Assembly: GCA_040954595.2 (NCBI GenBank)
Contig: CM082590.2
Span: 5,952,001-6,016,000 of the forward strand
DNA length: 64,000 nucleotides
Direction of reading: 5' to 3'
DNA from: Balanoglossus misakiensis
Lineage: Eukaryota > Hemichordata
Shown: one piece after another, positions 35,576 to 49,092 of the stretch
Numbering within the stretch: position 1 is the stretch's first letter
Layout of the letters: each line of letters opens with the position of its first letter
Program-made: the position numbers and the translations under genes
The notes under the pieces: model-generated
The model's database searches: none
What the model was told of the DNA's origin: nothing
Seen by the model: the letters and a program-made list of their open reading frames with translations, nothing else

Positions 35576-38500
35576 AAAAATTTTTGTTAAAACACAATGA
35601 AGCATTTCTTGCTGTTGTTTGTCGATGTTGTAAATAACTGTAAAAGAGATCGCCCAACGTTGTATGGTCTCCCAGCGTCACTCCTGAGTACAATAAAGAG
35701 AAGGGTGGAATCGAGGTGCCCTGCTCCAGTCTAAATCCTTCAAGGTCCTGTAAAAACACCCCATCAACGACCGATCGATTGAAATGTGCCATCATAGGCA
35801 TTGAATATTTTCGTAAAGGGATACTGAGATATTAGACTTTGACATTAGAAATGGCCACATCAAAAGAAACTGTTGTTCGGGAAGGCTAAAATCCTAAGAT
35901 TTATCTTACGGTCCAATACTATTATAGACAGATTAAGCCGCAGGACACTTTTCCCCATAGTGATGAAATATCCGGCATTTACACATAAGGCGAATTTATG
36001 TAGCAATATTCTAAACTACCAATCCGAAACAATATTGCTTCTCTGATGTAAATGTTGTTTTGCACATAAGCCATTGATCATCACAACTGTCATGGTGTCC
36101 CATTGAAAAGTTTATGACTAGTGATATGAAAGGTATTGTAACAATAAATAACAAAACCAACAGTGTTTTTTAAATTTAATTTGCATAATTACGTACATCT
36201 TCAAAGAAACCCGAAAAGTATCTGTTTTGCTGATTACGATACATAAAAAATCCACTTTCATTAACTAGTACTGCAGTGTTGATGTCTGATATGTCTTTGT
36301 ATTTTACAGGATGGTGACACACCTATACATCGGGCAGCAGAGTGGGGTCAGGAAGGAGCAGCACTGTTATTACTGAAAGCCAAATGCTCTGTCAACATAC
36401 AAAACAAGGTAAGTTAGAACCAGCCTCGGTGCAGAAGGTGATGTAAGCGTTATAGATTGAGTTTTTTTGGTGGCTTTACTTTGGGGACAAGTTTTCGTTT
36501 GAAGGTATTATGTGTGTTATAATGTGCGTGTGTTGTGCGTGTGGCGCAGAAACGTTTGATGATTAGAAAAAACAATTTATTGGGGTCGGATCGTATGTTC
36601 AATTTGCATTCTTCCCACCCGCACCCGTTGAAGTTATTTTGAAAAATATGCCTGAAATGTCTGATAACAAAGGGAAATGTTTTTATTTTGACGATATTGA
36701 CGAGGAAGTAATTTGAGAATCGCGTAAGTTTAGGGTGAAGCAGCAGCGGTTCATTGTTGTGATAAGTTTGCATCGCGAGCACTTTCTGTAAACGGTGAGG
36801 TAGATCCCTCTCGCGGTTTACACAGTGAAGCGTGGGGCTACCCGTCACGTTTGCTTTATTCTCCTGTCTATACAGTCGCTGGCCGAGAATTTCTGGGGAG
36901 AGTGGAAACATTACTAATTTCGTTTGGTGATTTCCTGTCATTTAGTGGAAACTGTGACCACAGTGGAACTGTCTGGGCAGTGTGGTCCTTAGCTGTAGTA
37001 TTAAGCTCAACTCCCTTTTCTCTCTTCTGACGAGCGATTTGATATGTTGCGGATTTTACCCGAAATTTGCTTGAAATATGGCGGTCCGGGGCGACTTTTT
37101 AATTTGCATTGTGGACACAACTGACTCTTCCTGTTTAAGTTTCGCACGTACGCAAGAATTTTGTCTCTTTCTGGAAATATTCACGTACATTCGCGAAATT
37201 CCAACGTTTATCACCCCGTTTTCCGTTGATATTGTCGGGTACATCAGGTGGATGGTCATTGGCCGTGAAAGTACATAAGATTATTCTGACTCCCCAACAT
37301 ACCGGCTGTCTGTGTGGAAATGACTTTTGTTTTGTATCTATTCAATAGCGTTGAAGTTGGAGACAATATAGCTTTAAACATCCAAACCACGTGTACAGTA
37401 TATACCAGCAGGGTTTTGTCATTTTATTACTGTGTTTTTTTTTCATAAATGGGTAATTCGGTAACTTTTGACACTTTAGAAGAAATTTGTGAAATGCTCC
37501 AAATATTTGTCGGTCGGGCCTATTTAATTTATTTTTCTATTGATCTAATGACGGTGTATAGAGTTAAGAGTGATAACATTTAGATTCTTGAACCGGAAAA
37601 CTGAATCCAAAATTGTGTCTAAAGCAAATTTCAATGTCGTGAGAACAGGAACCTTTAGATGTTGCATTATTGAATACTACTGAAGCTGTGGAATCGGTTA
37701 TCAATGGTTGAACAGTGTTATTCTAGGATTGCCTCATTATGCAAACTTTGTTAAAATTTCACAATGACTGACAATACTGCATGGTCACACCAAAATGGTG
37801 TCAATAGACTCAAAGCCTGGCGCTGGGTTAATTTTAAGGCACAATAACTGATGAACCGCATTCGCTTCTTTCACCTCATGTTCCCTTTTCAGTTAAAATT
37901 GTCAAAATTTGTTTCAAATGTGGAATATGAAACCTGTATTGAGTGTGTTGGACGAAATTTATCACGGATTCTGTTGGACATTGTTTCACTGTTGTTGTTT
38001 TTATCAGCCTCAATGTCACTTCGAGGAAATAGTATGCTGACATTGTTTGGAGTCATCAACATCCTATTCCAGGGACAAGACCATCCATGTTAAAGCTGAC
38101 ACCTCCATAACATGTGAACGAAACGAAATTCCTTCCTACTTTGATAACGACACAGATGTTAAACACAATATTGCTCATGTGACTTCCCTAATGGTAGAGG
38201 ACCCACTGCAGCTTAAGATTGGGCTCTCCAATCAAAGAATCACGGGTCCCAACCTTTCCACAGTGGTGGTGTCCGTGTTCTTGAGCCAGGAGATATCCTT
38301 CTAGTTGCTTCTCCCAACACAGGAGTAAAAGTGAAGGACTGCAGAGATTATGATTAGTAGTGTGTTATTGCGTTACTTGTGGCTGCCGTGTAGGTACGCT
38401 GACATTGTTGCTCTATAGTCAAGTGATATTAGATCTGGAAACACAACACTCGCCATATATATATCGTCACAGAGCCCTTCGGGTTCTTTCATTCTGCTAG

Positions 38501-41500
38501 AAATTTCGAACTTATCGGATTCAAAAAACTTATATTTGTTGTAGGTGTCGCAGACAGAGTAAAGCACATTGATTAAAAGACAATTTGCTGTAATAAGTAT
38601 CAAGGTCCAACTTGTACATTTTAAACACATCAACTGTTTCAATATTTTAGAGTACCGGTACTAGTAAATATTGCACAATAACAGAATATCATGAATTCTG
38701 CACATGACATATGATACAGACCTTAGTGATGTTTAAGAAGGATGCGATTTATTCTACAGCTGTAGTTTTCATGAGTAAAGCGATCGTGAAATTTAGTCGA
38801 ACATTTTTCTTCACGGGTCATGGATGTCTGACATGTTGTTCAATGACAGAGGGAATAGTTTACAATGTACCGAACTGAACTCACTAGGTGCAACATTTAC
38901 CGGTACTGCACATGGTGCACGGTGACCGTTTTAAGCCTAGCCAGTTTAAAAGTTTCTCATTCATATATGGATCACAATCGACATGTTTTAGGTATTCACT
39001 ATTCTCGAATGCTAGATCACAGGCAAAGTCCCTCTGTCACAGGGCATATGTACATTCATTTACGCCACCTACGATCCATGATTGTCAAATTATGTTTCTT
39101 CCGATCCTGGTTGCTTATATTGCATCTCCCTTTTGCCGTTGGTGGCGGCATTGAAGGATAAAAGACTATCCGCCAGCCGACAGTGAGACTTTACGTAAAC
39201 TGAAACTGAGGAAAGCACCGGATCACAGGGAATGTGTTTGCATTGCATCAACGATGAGGCGCAAATTTGAGTTTCTTCTGATTATGGCTACTTAGTACAA
39301 CACCCTTAATCGTTGGCAGCGCTATTTGAGGATAAAATGTTATCTGTAGCCTCTAGACATGTAGACTGAAAGCGAGGAAAGCATCAGATTGGACAGGGAC
39401 ATTGTTACCGATCGATAAGAAATATTTTTTATATTTCAGATAAAAGTAACGGAATTATCATTGAGTTGCCATCATTTCTTAAACACTTTGTCTAGAAGTT
39501 TGCTTTCAGGCCCATGTGACCACCGGAATTGACCGTGGATATCTGTAAATTTATTATTAGTTTCATTTAAAGAAGGTCATTTCCACCACTCTGCCAATAA
39601 CACTTATGTTCCATGTGTTCAATATTATTACAGAATTGTGCATTCAGGTTCTAGTCTTCATTTACCTAATCACATCGAAAATATCATCCAACCACATTTT
39701 CCAGGACCCGCAACAAATCCCGATCTAAATATCAGCTACTGGAAAGCCCAATACATTAACACAGATTCTGCATGTGGCCATTAAAACTCTGTGTCTTCAT
39801 TTTGACAGGATGGCAACACTCCTTTGCACAGAGCAACAAGAAAGGATCGTGTGAATATAGTGAGGTTACTGTTGGAATACAAGGCTGATGTCAACATACA
39901 AAACAAAGCAAGTAGTATTTTTGTAATCTTTATTTATCATTTGAATCAGCATGCTCTTGAGAGGTTTGTAACTTGTTCCAACTTTGTACGCAATGTCTGA
40001 TGCAAGTTTTTTTTATCTATCATTTGAATCAGCAAGCTCTTGCGAGATTTGTAACTTGTTCAAAGGTTTTTACAAAGTTTGATACACAATTTGAACAATT
40101 GCTTGAGAGCGATTGTATGAAGCTTGAATCAAAGATGCCCTTCACACAGTTTGTATGAAGCCTGAACTGTGATTAAAGCAAATATATATGTGAAATTTGT
40201 CTCAAGTTTTGATCATTTTGGGGAGGTCTGGAATACGTTCCACTCCTGGGTGTGGTTACTTTTCATCTCTCTTCTTGGTACATTTTTATTTCTTTTAAGT
40301 TTCTGTACTTTCACTTTTAATTTATCAGAGATTTCCCCCGTCCATACCCACAAACTCCTTATCGGTGAACAAAGCTAATGTGAAAGGATTGTTGGCAGTT
40401 TTAGAAATATCCAAGTAGGGTGCAAGTCCGGGACTTAATCATGTAAAATGTTACTATCGGCTAATGTACATTTTCAACACAACACCTGACGATGATTTAA
40501 TTTACTAAATAACACTTGAAGACAAAATGTATCTTGATAATTTGTTTTTTGAAAAAGATATATGCTTTAAATGCCGCCAACAAAACCATGACAAAGTGTG
40601 TCCCCTTTTAAACATACATTCAGGGTAGCACCCTTCTCATTGCATCACTTCAAGCTCCTAAAACAATGACAACTCATCCCAGTAATAAGCCTATAATAAA
40701 TTTCGCGATGTTGGCTAAACAGCCGTGGACACTTGCCATAACACGGTCGGTCGATGTCTTGAAAAATCATTCTGTATTTTGCATTGAGGCAAGGAAAAAT
40801 GTCAGGGGGATTAAACCTGACAGTTTATTTCTCTGTGTTTGTACGAAGACATGAAATCATCTAGTGTAGGCGTTTCCTGGTACAGTTTATTGTTACCATA
40901 AAGGGCGTATTACACAAATGGGCGTCCAGCGTAGATTTTTGGAAAGCAAAACATGTCCCGAATCTTCCGTTGCACGAGGAAAGTGGAATTAAATTTCTGA
41001 AAATCGAACTTTTTCGGAGTTGGATCTTCAGTAGCTGTGGAAATGCAGCTGTTCCACTGGGGGAGGGGGAATACTAATTCCCCTCATCCCCCCCCCCGGC
41101 AGAACAGCTGCGTTTCCACAGCTATGTCTTCAGTTGATAAGTCCAGATTGCTGTTGGGAAGCCCTACAAGTTCAACAGTACGATCACAATGTTCCTGTCA
41201 GAACTTGGTTCGCCTTTTGTCACGTGTTGCTGTGGTCATGTCTAATTTTATTTTAAATACTTTCCCACCACATGTTATCGAAGTTGATGACTGTGTAGGT
41301 AATGGTGAAAATCCCACTGTCACCGCGTTTCATGAGATATAATTTGTTTCCTGTGATATTTGTCAAAACCCTGAAACAAACTTTCTGTTTGGCAGCCATT
41401 AAAAGCCAATGCAAACACGACATTCAGATGTGTATGAGTCTACATGTACATACGGTCATAACTCTGGCTTCGCTGGAGCATTTGCTGCTTTCAGTTCATG

Positions 41501-44500
41501 CCGAGTGCTGAGTTCTGTGTTGGGTTGTGTCGTATGTTTGTGTGTACCGATGCATTAATTAGATGACTTTGGTTGCGCTAAAGGTTCAGAGCCAGCAGAT
41601 GCAGTTTTCAACACATTACACACTCGGTGCGTTGCATCCGTCATTGGAGCGTGCAAGAGTCCATCCAGACGGCTGAATGCTGTTCCCTCCACCCCTTGCA
41701 TGATATTTCTGGACCGCTTCTGCATCGCCTTTTGTCTCAAGTCGGCCATCGATTTGTCTATGGTATTTCCCCAGACCCTCTTTCTGGCTGAAGTCCAGCA
41801 TAATCATTAGAATGTCAATAGTGGTTCCGCATATTTTTTACCTTTGATTCATAATTGGCGTTCTTCTATTGGCTAATTCCAATGCTCTTATAAGGGGTAA
41901 TGAAACTGCTGTCTGGGCTTTTATAATATTTAGATCATTGTCAGTTAGAGGTATTGTACAGAGGGCGTCTTCAAATGAAAACTGCAAACGCGCGTATCAT
42001 AAATCTCAAGTAATAGGAAACCTGTGATGTTAATGTACCCAAAAGGACACTGCCCTATCACCACATAATGCATTCATGTCCATTACGTGGGGGACTGGGA
42101 TGTATCCTACTTTTAATTTATCCCCCTCCCCGCCCCCCAAAAGTTTCGGCAAAACATGTTGTACCATCTCAAAAAATGAATGTTTCAGAATGTGTGTAAC
42201 AGTGCATGCTTAATGAAACATTGCGTGTTCCATTATACACTTATAGTCAGGGATTTTCAGTGACACATTTTTGTTGTATTCCCATAGATTGGTAGGGCAC
42301 CCTTACACTGGGCAGCATTGGAAGGCCATGGTGACATTGTGAGACTTCTACTGCAATCCAATGCCAGCATCGATGTGCAGGATACTGTAAGTTAATGTAA
42401 TCACACAAATTCTATTCTATACTCACACATCAGTTGACACGTTTTTATTATATTTAAATCATTGTCAGTTTGAGGTATTGTACAGAGGGCATCTTCAAAT
42501 GAAAACAACACACGCGTGTATCATAAATCTCAAGTAGAAGAATACCTGTGATGTTAATGTACCCTCAAAGGACAGAGCCCTATCACCACATCATGCATTC
42601 ATGTCCATTACGTGGGGGACTGGGATGTATCCTACTATTAATTAACCCTCCCCCCCCCAAAAAAAAAAAAAAAAAAAAACTTTCGGCAAAACATGTTGTG
42701 CCATCTCACAAATGAATGTTTCAGAATGTGTGTAGCAGTGCATGCTTAAAGGTATACAGTCACCTCCAACTTACATACGCCCATATATGGCTGAAATGAC
42801 GTATTTGGGCGTTCTAAAGAACTTATGGTTGCGCTCTTTCTTTCGCGTGTGCCACCCACTGAAAATCTGTGATTGGCTAGATCTCAATTTGCCATTGATG
42901 ACATGAGTATATCGCGTAATCCCTATATAGTGTGACCTAGGCTATCAGTTCACGATTCAAACAATGCTCAATCCAAATTGAAGGCTTAAATAACCGTAGA
43001 AACTTGCCATGAGGTCGGCCTATGGCTTGATAAATTATTATGTATTTTGCATTTATTAGGATGGGTAAAATTTCAGGGGGATTAAACCGGGCAGTTTCTT
43101 TCTCTGTGTTTCTAAGAAGACATGAAATCATCTAGTGTAGGTGTTTCCGGGTACAGTTTGTTGTTACCGTAAAGGGCGTATTATACAAATGGGCGGAAGC
43201 TAGTGAAAAGCATAGATTTTTAAAAACATTCCACCTCTTCCGTTGCATGAGGAAAGTGGAATTAAACTTAGTGCAAATTTCTGAAAATAATAACTTTTTC
43301 GGAGATGGGTCTTCAGTTGATAAGTCTAGATTGCTGGCTGCTGGGAAGCCGTAAAATTCACCAGTGCGATCGCAATGTTCATGTCAGAACTTGGCTTGCC
43401 TTTTACCACGTGTTGTCAAAACCCTGAAATAAACTTTCTGTTTGGCAGCCATACTTAAAAGCCAATGCAAACTTGACATTCAGATGTGTATGAGTATACA
43501 TGTACATACGGTCATAAATCTGGCTTCGCTGGAGCATTTGCTGCTTTCAGTTCATGCCGAGTGCTGAGTTCTGTGTTGGGTTGTGTCGTATGTTTGTGTG
43601 TACCGATGCATTAATTACTTAGATGACTTTGGTTGGGCTAAAGGTTCAGAGCGTGCAGATGCAGTTTTCAACACATTCGGTGCGTTGCATCCGTCATTTG
43701 AGCGTGCAAGAGTCCATCGAGACGGTTGAACGCTGTTCCCTTCACCCCTTGCATGATATTTCTGGATATTTCTTGCCTTTGCCACGTGTTGCTGTGGTCA
43801 TGCGTACATTTTATTTCAAATACTTTCCCACCACATGTTGTCGAAATTTATGACTGTGTAGGTAATGTTGAAAATCACACTGTCCCCGTGTGTCATGAGA
43901 CATTATCTGTTTCCTGATGTTTGCCTGTCACTTGCCTCCTCCGATGTTATTTGTCAAAACCCTCAAACGAATTTCTGTTTGGCGGCCGTAAAACCAATGC
44001 AAACTTTACATTCAAATGTGTATGAGTATTCATGTACATACGGTCATCCCTTTGGCTTTGCTGGAGCAATTTCTTCGTTCAATTCATGCCGAGTGCTGAG
44101 TTCTGTGTTGGGTTGTGTTGTATGTGTCTGTGCGTAGGTAATGTGTGTTCCTAGCCCTGCGTACAAGTCTGTGTGTTCCCGGCGTTACATGGACGATGGA
44201 GTTAATTACACATTAACACCCATCTGAGCTTTTATCACAAAATGCACAATCGATATGAAAATGTTTGTTATGCCGCCCCACTATAAGGGCATTGCACCAT
44301 GGGTGCGACTTCGCTCGAGGATCAAAACGCCTCTAATGCGACAGTCCCACTGATGATATGATGCTTGTACCATGACGTTTGCTCACCGAGTCAAACTATC
44401 ACTTTCGTAATGTCGTCTCATATCAGTCCTTCTGACACCACCCTCTCTCGCACAAAACATGTACTGTCACCATTATACTAGTAGTTGAAACTGTACTGTC

Positions 44501-47215
44501 AGTGAAACTCGCTTAATTATTATCCATAGCAGTCATTTTTTTTCTTTTGCAGAGATTAGTGAGGCATTTTGGGAAATGTGTTGATCAAAGTAGACACACT
44601 CGCGCGCAATCTCAAAACCACGAGAACTCACCTTCAATTTTTAACACTAGAAAACCATAAAAATTGAACTGTCACATTCCGATACTCAAATAAATTCTAA
44701 CCAGAGGCATGTTTTGCAAATAGTAGATTTGTGAAGATTCTATTGTACATAAAACGTGATGAAGCAGTTTTAATCAAATCATAGCAATGGGCTTAAAATC
44801 TTTTCTCCACCTTACAGTACGAAAAGACGCCTATGGATTATGCAGACGACAGAAGAGTCAAATCCCTGCTGAAGGTAATATTTCTCATAACTACAAGTAA
44901 CTGTCATATTCAAAAGGAACACTATTACTTGTAATACAACCATCAATGAGACAGAGTAATTCATATCCAGAACAAAAACCGAAAGAAACAATTTGGAGAG
45001 TGGAGATTAGTTTTTACCCCTTTGTACGCTCTAATTTAAATTTCAAAGTGAAACCACTGCTGTGGCTATATATTTGTTTAATTTACATTAATTGGTTGTT
45101 CTAAAATACTGTACTCCTTACTTTTGGGTATGTAATAGGAACTTGTGGAATTGTTGACAATACCAACAATTTTGTTGTTCCTATCATGTAACTGTTACCA
45201 ATAATCATTGTTCTAATTCAGTGTTTCATCCACAGTTCATAATCACCGCACTTTGACATGTGCATAACAAACCAGAATTTAACTAATGATTTTTTTTTCT
45301 AATATAACATGGATTATACTATTCACTTGACATTTCCATTACATATTATAATACAAGATTTGTAACATGTGCAGCATATATAACTTTCTTATAATCTGTG
45401 TGACTAACACAACTGCGAATTGAGATAGGTGCAGAGTGGCCTCCCACAAATGTTAACCATTATTAAACACTACAAGATTAAAACTGATGAACGACTTTCA
45501 TTTTGATAAACTTGGAATACATTGCATATATCTAAATGAACTAATCTGTTATATGTATGATGACTAGGCTGTCGTAGCCAAATTTTGTCATTAATGCCAG
45601 TGTAGTGTTCCTTTGATATCACAGTTCATTTTGACAATATTTGGCAAGTCTATTCACAATGATTTCTGTGCTTTTTGTTGACATCAGGCCGAACAGAGGA
45701 AGAAGAAATTCAGTGTTTTGATGAGAGAACCAGGCATCACCCGAAATAGTAGCAGAGTTCATGTCTGTGGATTTGGTGGTGTTGGAAAGACAACCCTTGT
45801 GAAATCTTTGCAACGGGTAACAATAATTTTCATATCTGTACTTATATCTTTGTCAAACATTGTATGGTCACACTGTTTTCCACTTCGACTGTTTCATCGA
45901 TGTTTCAAGTTTGTTATTTATTTATTTATTGCAGTGATACTATGAAATTATTCCTTTATTCACTTTTTTCTGAATATTGTAATGTACAGCCTACATAAAC
46001 AGTTCACCAAACTATTGTCATTATTATCTATTCAACATTATCATGATGTCCAGGTGAAATAGTTTGCTTAAATGATACAGGTGGTGTTACTCGCCCATCA
46101 GAGTCACTGTCAACACAAACGCTTACTGCAGTTTTGTGTGTACCACTTTCATACAGGGCTTCTGGCAAGCGTATTTCACTCGACGAGCTGAAGAATACCC
46201 GCCTCTACCGGACAAGACTGGGTACACACCAACACCAGGTATTGATGTAAAAACTATCGACATACCAAAGGTTGGAGAATACATTGTCATGGATTTTGCT
46301 GGACAGTGTGAGTACTACGTGACACACAACATGTTCCTGAGAGCAGAAGATGCTGTGTTTATGCTTCTGTTTAAAATAACAGAAATGGGGAAAGATGACC
46401 CAAAACATTTGAAGAAGCCTATAGAGATGTTGGAACAAGCACTGAAAGAGGTGAGACATGACCCTTCACACACAAACACACACACACACACACACACACA
46501 AACACCGGAACGAAATAGAAACTGTAAAGTATGTCCAATTTAACCTACTACATGCATGTCCACATATGGAACTAGTCATTTGAGAACGGCCACACACAAA
46601 CAAACAAACACCAACACACACACACACCGGAATGAAATCTACTTTTGAACCTACTATGTCCAAATATAGAACTAGTCATTTGAGGAGGGGTTGGGAGGTG
46701 GGGGTGGGGTGGGTGGTCCACATATGCAATGCCTAACAGATACAGACAGTTATAATTTCTTGCATGTTTTTGTAAGCTCTGAACTTAGTATGGTTTATGT
46801 GTGGCATTACAGTGCCACTATTATGAAATATTCTGCCAATTGCACCCCCAAGACAATCTTAATGTAGTGGAAGCGAAGGTCACATGTGAATTTTCTTAAA
46901 TGACTGGACGGTAGTGTATAGAAATCAATCCATACCTGGAGTGACGATTCTGAAATCAATTAAACTATTTCGAGCGAAAACCCTCAACACATGTAAAATG
47001 TGCCACAACACTTAAATATTCCCACAAATCAATACCTGTGTTATATTTAAACTAGCCCATTAGCTATAAAATTATGTTTGCATTACACAAAACAATTAAT
47101 TAATTAATTAATTAATTAATTAATTAATTAATTATTAATTAATTAATTATTAACATTGATTGATTTATTGATTTATTGATTGATTAAATTATTGATTAAT
47201 TGATTGATTAAATTT

Positions 47216-47266
<51 letters not shown>

Positions 47267-48580
47267 CAATTGTGAAATTATATCATTGTGATAATTTTCA
47301 GACCAACATATGGGCCCAGTTCTTCAAAGGCATGATAAGCAGCATACTAAAGAGTGATGATGCTTCGTCTCGGAGTGAAGACACCAAACCAACTGTGATA
47401 TTGATCGCAAGTAGAGCTGATATGTTGGATGAATCTCAACAAGAGAGTGGTAAGTAGATTACTTTGATTGCAGTTACAACATGCATATACTGTTAAACAC
47501 ACTAGTACATGCACACGCACAATCTAGCATGTACATGTAAAACCAATATTAATTTGGACAAATCTGTCTCTGCATCCAAATCTTGATGGTATTTAAGTAG
47601 CAGTTCATTGTAAGGAGATGCACGATAGTGTTTTTTTTTTTTTACAAAAGATCTGACATAAATTACTTAAAATCTTTTAGCCAGAAGGGGCATTTCCCTC
47701 CTACTTTGAATACTAGTTAAATACCGACACGCAATTTTTTCTATTTCATAGGAATAGTGACATGCCCATAAGTTCACGCAGTTTACATGTTTACATTCTG
47801 CACGTACATCCTTAAATGGGTACTGATACTTAAATATCAGTACCCATATTTTTATTTCATGTTTTCACACAGTCTACGAGTTAACGTTTTGCATGTACAT
47901 CCGTAATTACCATAACCCATTTTTTATGTTTTCTAATATAGCCAAACGGGTTGTAGAAGAGGTACGGGAAGAATTGAAGAAGAAATTTGGCAATTATTTG
48001 AATATCGTGGATGAGACAGTTTTGTTAAATTGTCATGATTCTCAAAGTGAAGCAATGGGCAGACTACGTGTGATCTTACGTGGGTTCAAGGTGAGTTTAA
48101 CATAAATGCATAACTATTTATATTAACATTTTGATTTGAAAATCCGTCTAGTCAGAAAATGATAATACTACAACAAATGTTGTATGTATGTATGTATGTA
48201 TGTATGTATGTATGTATGTATGTATGTATGTATGTATGTATGTATGTATGTATGTATGTATGTGTGTGCATGTGTGCGTGTATGTATGTATGTATGTATG
48301 TATGTATGTATGTATGTATGTATGTATGTATGTATGTATGTATGTATGTATGTATGTATGTATGTATGTATGTATGTATGTATGTATGTGCATGTGTGTG
48401 TATGTATGTATGTATGTATGTATGTATGTATGTATGTATGTATGTATGTATGTATGTATGTATGTATGTATGTATGTATGTATGTGTGTGTGTGCATTTG
48501 TATGTATGTATGTATGTATGTATGTATGTATGTATGTATGTATGTATGTATGTATGTATGTATGTATGTATGTATGTATG

Positions 48581-48611
<31 letters not shown>

Positions 48612-48758
48612 TTGTATGTATGTATGTATGTATGTATGTATGTATGTATGTATGTATGTATGTATGTATGTATGTATGTATGTATGTATGTATGTATGTA
48701 TGTATGTATGTATGTATGTATGTATGTGTGTGTGTGCATGTGTGTGTATGTATGTATG

Positions 48759-48789
<31 letters not shown>

Positions 48790-49058
48790 TTGTATGTATG
48801 TATGTATGTATGTATGTATGTATGTATGTATGTATGTATGTATGTATGTATGTATGTATGTATGTATGTATGTATGTATGTATGTATGTGTGTGTGTGCA
48901 TGTGTGTGTATGTATGTATGTATGTATGTATGTATGTATGTATGTATGTATGTATGTATGTATGTATGTATGTATGTATGTATGTATGTATGTGTGTGTG
49001 CATGTGTGTGTATGTATGTATGTATGTATGTATGTATGTATGTATGTATGTATGTATG

Positions 49059-49092
<34 letters not shown>

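Larger units (their letters stand above)
29188..36309 (+). other. Introns 2-4 of the ankyrin-Roc gene
   Basis: Intron 2 (29188-31160) holds a foldback at 30143-30297. Intron 3 (31260-32693) ends in sequence shared with the exon 7 region. Intron 4 (32793-36309) holds the 0.9-kb repeat B (33690-34640), segment C (34780-35220) and a GTT/GAT microsatellite (35478-35575). No further exons were recognised. Confidence 0.6.
39908..44817 (+). other. Introns 6 and 7 of the ankyrin-Roc gene
   Basis: Mostly duplicated material: repeat B (40675-41560, with a hairpin at 41033-41123), block A2 with exon 7 (41785-42430), a truncated third A block (42440-42745), a broken family-B MITE, two more B copies (42890-43620, 43640-44190) and segment C (44200-44790). 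Confidence 0.75.

Noticed and set aside
35322-35801. Val/Met-, Ile/Thr- and His/Asn-rich ORFs
   Set aside because: Products of the GTT/GAT microsatellite in intron 4.
38047-38304. 85-codon ORF in ankyrin-Roc intron 5
   Set aside because: No motif, no splice sites fitting the phase-0 exon chain, and similar open stretches are expected by chance.
48182-49092. Interrupted regular repeats resembling a CRISPR array
   Set aside because: The tract is a simple tetranucleotide microsatellite in an animal intron, with no repeat-spacer structure.
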